7,419 nt of DNA from a bacterium (GTDB lineage: Bacteria > Patescibacteriota > Microgenomatia > UBA1400 > RBG-16-45-19). Each line of letters begins with the position of its first letter. The stretch's first letter is position 1. A program made the position numbers and the translations under genes. A model generated the notes under the pieces. That model worked only from the letters and a program-made list of their open reading frames with translations, made no database searches and was not told the DNA's origin. Below, piece by piece: positions 1 through 4,923 of the stretch. The stretch lies in NCBI GenBank assembly GCA_003247275.1, contig QKAA01000065.1, positions 1-7,419 of the forward strand. Reading direction: 5' to 3'.

Positions 1-112
1 AGAAGCAACAAGGGTCCGTTTGGAGCCTGCTAATTCAGCCATGACACCAATTTATGCAACCCGAGTAAAGATTCAGGGTAAGTGTGTCGGTGTGATTCGT
101 CGCTATAACTAA
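1..112 (+). CDS. lexA: LexA-type SOS repressor, C-terminal end (partial)
   Basis: Only the last 36 codons are in the window; the gene enters from the left edge and ends at TAA 110-112. The reading frame starting at base 2 contains RLEPANSAMTPI followed by VKIQGKCVGVIRRYN. This matches the end of LexA proteins, where a RLxPxNPxxxPI segment precedes a final beta strand of the form hxIxGKVVGVIR. LexA represses DNA-repair genes and cleaves itself when bound to RecA filaments. The DNA-binding domain, the cleavage site and the Ser/Lys catalytic dyad would all lie upstream of the window and cannot be checked. Another S24-family repressor with the same fold is possible but less likely given the GVIRRY ending. 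A strong terminator follows 14 bases after the stop. Confidence 0.8.
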   Translation, partial: EATRVRLEPANSAMTPIYATRVKIQGKCVGVIRRYN

Positions 113-126
113 GATTTTTCCCAACA

Positions 127-155
127 AAAAAGGCGGGTGATAAGGCCGCCTTTTT
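127..155. terminator. Bidirectional intrinsic terminator between lexA and the secreted-protein gene
   Basis: Bases 127-136 (AAAAAGGCGG) pair perfectly with 146-155 (CCGCCTTTTT) around a 9-base loop. On the + strand the stem is followed by more T-rich sequence, so it ends the lexA transcript. On the - strand the A-tract becomes a T-run, so the same hairpin can also stop transcription of the converging gene that ends at 171. Confidence 0.88.
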
Positions 156-170
156 ATATTTTTTTGATGA

Positions 171-1130
171 TTACCAATTTCCAAGACCTGCTCTAACAGG
201 ACTTTTGTACAGTAATCCATGGTCACCTGTGCATGAGTCGTTGGAAACTTCTTGGGTGGTTGCAAATTCTCCCCAAATAATGGGCCCAATTTCAACACCA
301 TCAGCTGAATACCAAATACCGCTATCGGGATATGCATCTTCTGGTACGGCAATAATCTTTACAAAGTAGTTCCAGGAACAAGTTTCATAAACTGCAGCAT
401 CGACTCCAGTTGCAATCCACGTGTAGTTGCCTCCATGGCTGTCTGTGAATGTTCCATTAATTAAGCCAGTTTCACTGATGGTTGCCATGAAATCTCCGGT
501 GTAATCGTAGTCTGGATTTCTGTCGTAATGTAAAGTTAAAATGTCTCCTATTACATTACCAACTAGTGTTCCTCCATAATACCAATTTGAACCATTGAAC
601 CACCAAAATTCACCGGAAACATTTCCGAACTCGTCTTGTACTAGATTTCTGAATTCTCTGTTGGCAGTCCCTCCAGCGATATCTAACGACCAATTTCCGG
701 TAACATTCCATGAAATGATTTCTTCACCCTCATAAGTCCCTGATTGGTGGTTAGTTAGCCAGGCACCTGAGCCAATGTATGAATCAAATCCGTAGTGACG
801 ATCTAGCAAACCATCGCCGTCACAGTCTTGGTTACTTAACCAAGCATCGTTCCATTTCATCATCAGATAATCTTCTTTGTACGGTTGACACCATGCGGCA
901 TCTCTGTATGCGTCGCAGTAGTTTCCGACGAAGGTCTTTCCTTGGTAGTTGTAACCCCACTCATCAAAACCTGTTGTTATAGTTTTGCCGGCTGAATTAA
1001 GCAATGTTCCTGATTGGATTGTGGTACAGCTTTGATTTGAATTGCTTGAAGCGTTATCTGACTTAGCGAACGTTGGTGATGCATTAAGTAGGAAAACAAT
1101 GCCAATTAGACTAAAAAGTAGTTTTTTCAT
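171..1130 (-). CDS. Secreted Cys-rich protein with a DxDxDG loop and an inserted beta-rich domain, function unknown
   Basis: The ATG at 1130 is chosen over an upstream in-frame GTG at 1139 because the GTG overlaps the Shine-Dalgarno AAAGGAGG (1146-1139), which sits 8 bases before the ATG. This gives 319 residues. Residues 1-22 are a signal peptide (MKKLLFSLIGIVFLL core, likely cleavage after TFA22), so the product is exported. The mature protein has six cysteines (35, 72, 81, 103, 251, 300), enough for three disulfides, and many aromatic residues. Residues 102-110 (DCDGDGLLD) fit a DxDxDGxxD calcium-binding loop. From memory, segments such as GFDEWGYNYQG, WCQPYK, GSGAWLTNH, SWNYFVKI and GPIIWGEFA recur in short secreted proteins of Microgenomates genomes. 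Between about residues 134 and 248 this copy carries an extra Gly/Asn/Trp/Tyr-rich segment that looks like a beta barrel or sandwich. No enzymatic motif is visible. It faces lexA tail to tail and is preceded by a possible regulated leader. Confidence 0.85.
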   Translation of the reverse strand: MKKLLFSLIGIVFLLNASPTFAKSDNASSNSNQSCTTIQSGTLLNSAGKTITTGFDEWGYNYQGKTFVGNYCDAYRDAAWCQPYKEDYLMMKWNDAWLSNQDCDGDGLLDRHYGFDSYIGSGAWLTNHQSGTYEGEEIISWNVTGNWSLDIAGGTANREFRNLVQDEFGNVSGEFWWFNGSNWYYGGTLVGNVIGDILTLHYDRNPDYDYTGDFMATISETGLINGTFTDSHGGNYTWIATGVDAAVYETCSWNYFVKIIAVPEDAYPDSGIWYSADGVEIGPIIWGEFATTQEVSNDSCTGDHGLLYKSPVRAGLGNW

Positions 1131-1138
1131 TTTGTTCA

Positions 1139-1146
1139 CCTCCTTT
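1139..1146 (-). promoter_or_regulatory. Strong Shine-Dalgarno that decides the start of the secreted-protein gene
   Basis: On the - strand this reads AAAGGAGG and lies 8 bases before the ATG at 1130. The alternative GTG start (1139-1137) shares its first base with this site, so it could not be used with it. Confidence 0.8.
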
Positions 1147-1175
1147 CTTTTAAAGTTAGCTAATTTTTGTATTAA

Positions 1176-1200
1176 AAAAGCCGCAAGAGTTGCGGCTTTT
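1176..1200 (-). terminator. Perfect 11-bp terminator hairpin upstream of the secreted-protein gene
   Basis: Bases 1176-1186 and 1190-1200 are perfect complements (AAAAGCCGCAA / TTGCGGCTTTT) around a 3-base loop. On the - strand the stem ends in a run of six T. It therefore most simply terminates the arsR/DUF302-glutaredoxin operon, 83 bases after its stop. It also lies only 46 bases before the ATG of the next gene on the same strand, so it could act as an attenuator if that gene's promoter is upstream of it. Confidence 0.85.
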
Positions 1201-1217
1201 CTGAACTTTATCTGTTT

Positions 1218-1272
1218 GTGGTGGTGACAGATCTCATTAAGATCAATCTACCACCTGTGAGGTGGGTGTCAA
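1218..1272 (-). promoter_or_regulatory. Candidate promoter with spacer palindrome and competing hairpins
   Basis: On the - strand a perfect -35 hexamer TTGACA (1272-1267) is followed, after 16 bases, by TAGATT (1250-1245), which matches a -10 box at four of six positions. The spacer is largely a palindrome, CCACCT (1251-1256) with AGGTGG (1260-1265). The same CCACC can instead pair with GGTGGT at 1220-1225, enclosing a smaller GATCT/AGATC hairpin (1230-1234 with 1240-1244). If the promoter is real, the secreted-protein mRNA would have a leader of about 110 bases containing the terminator hairpin. The alternative is that this is simply the structured 3' end of the glutaredoxin operon. The sequence features are clear; the function is inferred. 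Confidence 0.4.
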
Positions 1273-1282
1273 ATTTCCCAGA

Positions 1283-1909
1283 TTATGACTTGATGTTGAG
1301 AATTTGAGAAAGGCGATTCTTGTCGAAGCCGACAATAAATTCTTCTTCTCCCCCATCATATTCAACTCTGGTAACAGGAACCCCCATTTGACCAGTTTTT
1401 TTGACCATTTCTTCAGCCTCTTGCTGATTGAGGTCAACGTGAACTTCATCAAATTCAACTTTTTTCTCATTTAACCAACTGGCTTCCATTTTGCAGTAGG
1501 GACAGGTGGTGGTGGAATAGAGTTTGATGCTGGTGGCTTTCATGGGGCCAACGCCAGCGGCTTCGTGAACGAGCTCTTTGAGGGTTGATTCAACGTCAGC
1601 AGCCAGCTTATTGATGGCAGGATTTTGAGATACACCACCCAAGAGTGAGGGGCTGGAAACTCCGACCATGACGTCACTATCTTGCTTGGTGATGACAACC
1701 GAGCAAGGTAAAAGACCAACAAGTTGTTTATCAATATTGATAAGGTCACTTAACCATTCAGGGTTACAAATATGAACGACAGTTCCAGCGTCTTTGGGGA
1801 GTGAACTGGTTCCAATGATGTCGAGTTTTAGCTTTTTAGCTTGTTTTTCGACATTTTTAATAGTGGTTTGTTGATCGTGAGTACTTTTTCGAAAGTAAGC
1901 TAGATTCAT
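1283..1909 (-). CDS. DUF302-glutaredoxin fusion protein
   Basis: This 208-residue protein has no signal peptide and is probably cytoplasmic. Residues 1 to about 115 look like a DUF302 domain: an N-terminal amphipathic helix, then VVHICNPEWLSDLI (44-57) and GLLPCSVVI (65-73), the usual CNP and LPC signature, giving conserved Cys48 and Cys69. Residues 127-208 form a NrdH/glutaredoxin-like domain with the redox motif CPYC (136-139), the cis-proline segment GVPVT (Pro178) and the GFD motif (194-196) before the last helix. The glutaredoxin part should carry out thiol-disulfide exchange; the DUF302 part has no settled biochemical role but is often found near sulfur or redox genes. The start ATG overlaps the arsR stop by 4 bases (ATGA) and has a near-perfect ribosome site, AAGGAGG at 1920-1914, so the two genes are translationally coupled and should share the arsR promoter. 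A redox or sulfur-stress role is inferred. Confidence 0.88.
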   Translation of the reverse strand: MNLAYFRKSTHDQQTTIKNVEKQAKKLKLDIIGTSSLPKDAGTVVHICNPEWLSDLINIDKQLVGLLPCSVVITKQDSDVMVGVSSPSLLGGVSQNPAINKLAADVESTLKELVHEAAGVGPMKATSIKLYSTTTCPYCKMEASWLNEKKVEFDEVHVDLNQQEAEEMVKKTGQMGVPVTRVEYDGGEEEFIVGFDKNRLSQILNIKS

Positions 1910-2172
1910 ACAACCTCCTTATTTAAGTTTGATAATAATTGACTAATAGCAGCTGCTTGTTTGAATTTGAGTTGATAGAGAATATTTTTGCCATTCTTTT
2001 TGGTTTCCACTAAACCGCTTTGTCTTAACTTAGCTAAATGTTGAGACACAGCAGATTGAGATAATCCACAGGTAGAAATTAATTGAGTGACATTTTTGGG
2101 CTCTTTGGCAAGACAGCGAATTAATTCAGCGCGAGTTTTGTTGCCAAAAGCGGCGTAAATATCTTTAGTCAT
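1906..2172 (-). CDS. ArsR/SmtB-family winged-helix repressor
   Basis: A small dimeric DNA-binding protein with the ArsR fold. FGNKTRAELIRCLA starts the first helices, and GLSQSAVSQHLAKLRQSGLV is the helix-turn-helix. KKNGKNILYQL is the beta-hairpin wing. An in-frame ATG two codons upstream (2178) would give 90 residues. The ATG at 2172 (88 residues) is preferred because no Shine-Dalgarno precedes either start and the promoter geometry puts transcription start at about 2172, suggesting a leaderless message. The classical metal motif ELCVCDL is absent (the aligned region reads NVTQLIST). Only two cysteines exist, in RCLA and STCG (22 and 37 in the 90-residue numbering), so the inducer could be a thiol oxidant, persulfide or an atypical metal. 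It is the first gene of an operon with the DUF302-glutaredoxin gene and probably regulates itself through the palindrome overlapping its promoter. Confidence 0.9.
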   Translation of the reverse strand: MTKDIYAAFGNKTRAELIRCLAKEPKNVTQLISTCGLSQSAVSQHLAKLRQSGLVETKKNGKNILYQLKFKQAAAISQLLSNLNKEVV

Positions 2173-2206
2173 GAACATATATTAGCATTTGCTAATATAA
2201 TGTCAA
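2171..2206 (-). promoter_or_regulatory. arsR operon promoter, leaderless type
   Basis: On the - strand a perfect -35 TTGACA (2206-2201) is followed by a 17-base spacer and AATATA (2183-2178) as -10. Transcription would begin six or seven bases later, at about 2172-2171, which coincides with the internal ATG of arsR. There is no Shine-Dalgarno between promoter and start. The spacer and -10 are occupied by the palindrome at 2178-2199. Confidence 0.65.
2178..2199. promoter_or_regulatory. Perfect 10+2+10 palindrome, probable ArsR operator
   Basis: The left arm TATATTAGCA (2178-2187) is an exact inverted copy of the right arm TGCTAATATA (2190-2199), separated by TT. Length, symmetry, AT-richness and position next to an arsR gene are typical for ArsR-family operators. 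It covers the spacer and -10 of the arsR promoter and the likely -35 region of the divergent CoA-binding gene, so a bound dimer could block both. Confidence 0.8.
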
Positions 2207-2215
2207 CGGTATAGT
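2189..2215 (+). promoter_or_regulatory. Candidate promoter of the CoA-binding gene, leaderless type
   Basis: TATAGT at 2210-2215 is a good -10 box and ends only 9 bases before the ATG at 2225, leaving no room for a Shine-Dalgarno. A weak -35 (TTGCTA, 2189-2194, spacer 15) lies inside the right arm of the palindrome. The -10 is convincing; the -35 is tentative. Confidence 0.5.
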
Positions 2216-2224
2216 ATTAACCTT

Positions 2225-2620
2225 ATGAATATTTCAGAAATGATTACGCCTCCCAAAACAATTGCCGTGGTGGGTTTGTCGGATAAACGAGAACGGCAGA
2301 GTTATCAGGTGGCAGAGTATTTACTTTCAGAAGGGTATACGATTTTGCCGATAAATCCGATGATCGAGTCAGTGTTTGGCTTGAAGGCATACGATTCTAT
2401 TGCAGATGTGCCTGATGATATTACTATTGATATCGTGGATATCTTTAGAAGAAGCGAAGAGGTTCCCGGAATTGTTGAACAAGTTATTCAGACAGGGCGC
2501 AAACCATTGATTTGGATGCAAGAAGGGGTTCTCTCTTTAGAGGCAGAAAAAATCGCCCGAGATGCTGGTTTAGAAGTGGTGATGAATGCTTGTTTGATGA
2601 AGCAGCAGCAGGGGCGATAG
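2225..2620 (+). CDS. CoA-binding Rossmann-fold protein, YccU-type
   Basis: This 131-residue protein is a stand-alone CoA_binding_2 domain, about the usual length for the family. Residues 11-19 (KTIAVVGLS) form the first beta strand and the nucleotide-binding turn; the following DKRERQSYQVAEYL helix and ILPINP (40-45) are standard family features. Further on are IDIVDIFRR, the IWMQEGV strand and a C-terminal VVMNACLM segment. The domain resembles the CoA-binding part of succinyl-CoA synthetase alpha but lacks the ligase and phospho-histidine domains, so it probably binds CoA or a related nucleotide rather than catalysing. There is no Shine-Dalgarno and the -10 box is only 9 bases away, indicating a leaderless mRNA. 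It diverges from arsR across a shared operator, which suggests common regulation with the redox fusion. It ends 9 bases before the converging coiled-coil gene. Confidence 0.88.
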   Translation: MNISEMITPPKTIAVVGLSDKRERQSYQVAEYLLSEGYTILPINPMIESVFGLKAYDSIADVPDDITIDIVDIFRRSEEVPGIVEQVIQTGRKPLIWMQEGVLSLEAEKIARDAGLEVVMNACLMKQQQGR

Positions 2621-2629
2621 TTTTTTGTT

Positions 2630-3307
2630 TTATTGTTGGTTAAAGAAGCGGAAGAGCCAACCAAACATGCTCTTAACGCCTTCTTCGGCTTGGATTTTCT
2701 CTTGAAGAGCGGTGTTTTGTTGAATCATGGCTTCAATGGTGGCTTGGATTTGAGAATCGTCACCCTCATTTTGCATTTGAAGCTTTAACTCTTCGAGTTG
2801 CTTGATACGTAATTGGTTTTCTTCGATTTGCTGTTTAAGACCGTTGATGGCAGCATAATCTGGACCAAGTAATGATTTAACAAATTGGCTTCTCGTCGCA
2901 ATCTTATCAACTTGGGTACGAATTTGAGATTGAGCTTGTTGTTGATTTTGGGCTACTTCTCGGACTTGTTGGCCGATAGCGGTCTCATCGCCCAGTTTGA
3001 GTAATTGTTGGACCTGAAGAGCAACTTGGCTCATTTCTTGAATGCCATTACCGTTGCCATTTTGGTTCATTTGATTATCGCCAAGTTCGCCTTCCATTTC
3101 TTGGGATTCAACTTGGAGCATTTGATCTTCACCCTGATTTTGGGTTTTGACCATATTTTGGTTACCTTCACCGGTTGTACCTTGAGCGGTAACTGCTTGT
3201 TGATTTTGCCCCATGGATGATCCTTGGCCATCGCCATTGACAGCGTTGGCTGCAGGAACGATCGTAAGGATAGCCATAAGGGGGAGAATGAATGCTATTT
3301 GTTTCAT
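2630..3307 (-). CDS. Secreted Gln/Asn-rich coiled-coil protein, function unknown
   Basis: The ATG at 3307 is chosen over an in-frame GTG at 3319 because that GTG overlaps the only Shine-Dalgarno (GAGG, 3317-3314, 6 bases before the ATG), giving 225 residues. Residues 1-22 form a signal peptide ending in ANA. Residues 23 to about 88 are low-complexity, rich in Gln, Asn, Gly, Met and acidic residues (for example NQNGNGNG), and probably disordered. Residues 90-138 and 154-207 are long Gln-rich helices with heptad-like spacing (IEENQLRIKQLEELKLQMQ), broken by the conserved-looking RSQFVKSLLGPDYAAI (139-154). The last residues, 213-222 (SMFGWLFRFF), are amphipathic and could contact a membrane or partner. 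No cysteine is present. I recall similar signal-peptide/coiled-coil/GWLF proteins in Microgenomates genomes, without known function. It lies 69 bases downstream of the nucleotidyltransferase fusion on the same strand and may be co-transcribed with it. Confidence 0.82.
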   Translation of the reverse strand: MKQIAFILPLMAILTIVPAANAVNGDGQGSSMGQNQQAVTAQGTTGEGNQNMVKTQNQGEDQMLQVESQEMEGELGDNQMNQNGNGNGIQEMSQVALQVQQLLKLGDETAIGQQVREVAQNQQQAQSQIRTQVDKIATRSQFVKSLLGPDYAAINGLKQQIEENQLRIKQLEELKLQMQNEGDDSQIQATIEAMIQQNTALQEKIQAEEGVKSMFGWLFRFFNQQ

Positions 3308-3311
3308 ACGA

Positions 3312-3343
3312 AACCTCACTTTGGCAGAAATTAATATGAGGTT
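3312..3343 (-). promoter_or_regulatory. Hairpin that could cover the ribosome site of the coiled-coil gene
   Basis: On the - strand AACCTCA (3343-3337) can pair perfectly with TGAGGTT (3318-3312) across an 18-base loop. The second arm contains the Shine-Dalgarno GAGG (3317-3314). If the transcript begins upstream of 3343, for instance by read-through from the nucleotidyltransferase gene, the ribosome site would be masked. The pairing is visible; its use in the cell is inferred. Confidence 0.35.
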
Positions 3344-3376
3344 AGTCTACCATAATTGATGGTTTTTTGACTACAT

Positions 3377-4147
3377 TTACTGTTCTTTTTTGTTGGAAAT
3401 GTCGTACCAAAGACCTTCGAAGAGATAGCCGGCGACTTGATTTTTTTCGGCGAGTTTGGGAAAAATGTCAGTTTCCAGCATGAGAGATTGGCTTTTTCTG
3501 ATGTTCCTTAAAATTGAGGGGTTGATGATGTAAACGCCGATATTAACCATACCGACTTCGGCGGTGTTGGGCTTGGATAAAAATTTAGTAATGCGGTGGC
3601 CAGACATGATGGCTTTACCAAACTCTTTTTGATTGAGTTTGGGTTTGACGGCGATGGTAATTTCTTGTTGATGATCTCGATGAAAACGAATAAGATCAAG
3701 AAGATTGATGTCGGTAAAGATATCAGAATGAATGACGATAATGGGAGAGGGAGAGAGGTGGTCAAGGGTATTAATCAGAGCGCCAGCTGTACCCTTGTTG
3801 GGAGGCTGTTTGATGATGGTGACGTGGGAGTTATCGCCGATGATTTGTTTGAGTGGAGCAGTATTTTGATCGGTGACAATAAAGATGTGTTCGATGCCGT
3901 AGTTGGTAAGCAAGTTAATGGTGTGAGTAATCAGGGGTTGGCCAGCAACTTTAGTGATGGTCCGCTCGAGAGCTTCGGGTGAACCACCAGCAAGAATCAC
4001 GGCTTGGCTGACTTGACCCATGAGTTGTTTATTGACCAATGATTCAATGGCATGAGAACGGTTGCGGATGATTTTACCATCAATGAGTTTATCCAGTTCG
4101 CGAACGATTTGGGGTGAAATGGTAATAGTTAGTCTTGTTTTTGACAT
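3377..4147 (-). CDS. Ribbon-helix-helix / sugar-phosphate nucleotidyltransferase-like fusion protein
   Basis: The ATG at 4147 (256 residues) is preferred over an in-frame GTG at 4174, because a -10 box overlaps the GTG and an AAAGG lies just before the ATG. Residues 2-42 are a ribbon-helix-helix DNA-binding or dimerisation domain (strand TRLTITIS, helices PQIVRELDKLID and SHAIESLVNKQL). Residues 48-256 match the NTP_transferase fold: AVILAGG (49-55), KGTAGAL (118-124), the metal-binding Asp in HSD (140-142), KFLSKP, VNIGVYIINP, and a final FEGLWYDIS. This fold makes NDP-sugars from sugar-1-phosphate and NTP. However, the usual GxGTRLxPxT loop after LAGG reads SPEALERTIT here, so the diphosphate-binding Arg/Thr are not clearly present. 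The protein ends right after the WYDI motif, with no hexapeptide acyltransferase repeat. Activity is therefore uncertain; it may be a nucleotide-sensing regulator. Diverges from the DedA gene. Confidence 0.85.
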   Translation of the reverse strand: MSKTRLTITISPQIVRELDKLIDGKIIRNRSHAIESLVNKQLMGQVSQAVILAGGSPEALERTITKVAGQPLITHTINLLTNYGIEHIFIVTDQNTAPLKQIIGDNSHVTIIKQPPNKGTAGALINTLDHLSPSPIIVIHSDIFTDINLLDLIRFHRDHQQEITIAVKPKLNQKEFGKAIMSGHRITKFLSKPNTAEVGMVNIGVYIINPSILRNIRKSQSLMLETDIFPKLAEKNQVAGYLFEGLWYDISNKKEQ

Positions 4148-4251
4148 AGTTGCCTTTGTAGCTAGATTGTACACTATACGAGAAATTGATTTTGAAATAT
4201 GATAATGGTTGTTAGATTTGTTTAATTGTTGTTTGAAGGAGTCAGACCGTT
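4148..4251. promoter_or_regulatory. Divergent promoter region between the RHH-nucleotidyltransferase and DedA genes
   Basis: On the - strand TACAAT (4171-4166), with TATAGT (4178-4173) as an alternative, is a plausible -10 for the nucleotidyltransferase gene; no good -35 is seen. On the + strand GATAAT (4201-4206) is a possible -10 for the membrane-protein pair, again without a clear -35. The DedA gene has a Shine-Dalgarno AAGGAG (4236-4241) 10 bases before its ATG. Confidence 0.4.
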
Positions 4252-4923
4252 ATGAGTATGTTAGCTGCTGTGGAAACTGTGTTTGTTGATTATGCTCAAA
4301 AAGTACCTGTGGAATTGTTTACCTTTGCGGGAGCAATGATTGAAGAAATTTTGGCCCCTATCCCCTCTCCATTGGTGATGACGTTGGCGGGATCAATTGC
4401 TCAGGCTCAACATGCTTTATGGGTTTATTTATTGTGGTTGGCTTTAATCGGGGCAGTAGGCAAAACGCTGGGCTCATGGTTAGTTTATTTTGTGTCGGAT
4501 AAGGCTGAGGATTTAGTGGTTAATAAGTTTGGTAAATTTTTAGGGGTATCGCATAAGGAAATTGAAAATATCGGTAAGCATTTTTATGGCGATTTTCGAG
4601 ATGATTTGATTATTATGTTGGCAAGAGCCTTGCCAATTATGCCGACGGCTCCAGTGTCGATTGCTTGTGGAGTGGTTAAAGTAAATTTACGTTCCTATTT
4701 GTTGGGAACATTTTTGGGCACGTATTTACGAAATGTGATGTATTTATGGTTAGGGTTTGCGGGTCTTGCTAGTTTTGAATCGATTATGGCGGGTTTGACT
4801 ACCATGGAATCAATTGTGCAAATGCTGATGGTGGCACTGCTGTTAGTTATTTTGGCAGTGATTTATTATCGTCGAGGCAAAACTGATTTTATGAGTATGG
4901 TGAAGAAAAAATTAGGACTGTAA
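4252..4923 (+). CDS. DedA / SNARE-associated (VTT-domain) family membrane protein
   Basis: This 223-residue integral membrane protein has the DedA layout. The first re-entrant segment carries a conserved acidic pair and prolines (EEILAPIPSP, 31-40). A glycine-rich helix follows (GAVGKTLGSWLVYFVSD, 67-83), then a hydrophilic cytoplasmic loop (84-118). The second re-entrant segment carries the family arginine and prolines (RALPIMPTAPVSIACG, 125-140). Final helices lie at about 146-175 and 188-206, ending in a Lys-rich tail. DedA proteins support membrane homeostasis; several are undecaprenyl-phosphate or phospholipid flippases driven by the proton motive force. The motif matches the broad family, so the substrate cannot be assigned. 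The next gene starts immediately after its stop, implying a shared transcript and coupled translation. Start supported by AAGGAG at 4236-4241. Confidence 0.87.
   Translation: MSMLAAVETVFVDYAQKVPVELFTFAGAMIEEILAPIPSPLVMTLAGSIAQAQHALWVYLLWLALIGAVGKTLGSWLVYFVSDKAEDLVVNKFGKFLGVSHKEIENIGKHFYGDFRDDLIIMLARALPIMPTAPVSIACGVVKVNLRSYLLGTFLGTYLRNVMYLWLGFAGLASFESIMAGLTTMESIVQMLMVALLLVILAVIYYRRGKTDFMSMVKKKLGL

Noticed and set aside
35..352. A 105-codon - strand open frame overlapping the lexA end and the secreted-protein gene
   Set aside because: It crosses the terminator and overlaps both better-supported genes; no family signature or ribosome site.
2621..2660. T-rich run after the CoA-binding gene as a possible terminator
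   Set aside because: No stable GC stem precedes the T-run; the nearby GTTGG/CCAAC pairing lies on the wrong side of it.
3301..3314. GTTTC-4-GAAAC inverted repeat as a LexA (SOS) operator
   Set aside because: It does not match the known CGAAC-4-GTTCG or CTG-10-CAG boxes, has only 5-bp arms and sits on a start codon; chance is likely.
3345..3370. ACCAT/ATGGT hairpin followed by TTTTTT on the + strand
   Set aside because: The stem is only 5 bp and AT-rich, and no + strand gene ends here, so I do not call it a terminator.
3596..3982. A 128-codon + strand open frame opposite the nucleotidyltransferase gene
   Set aside because: Antisense shadow of a gene with clear NTP_transferase motifs; its translation is Asp/Gly-rich without recognisable domain.
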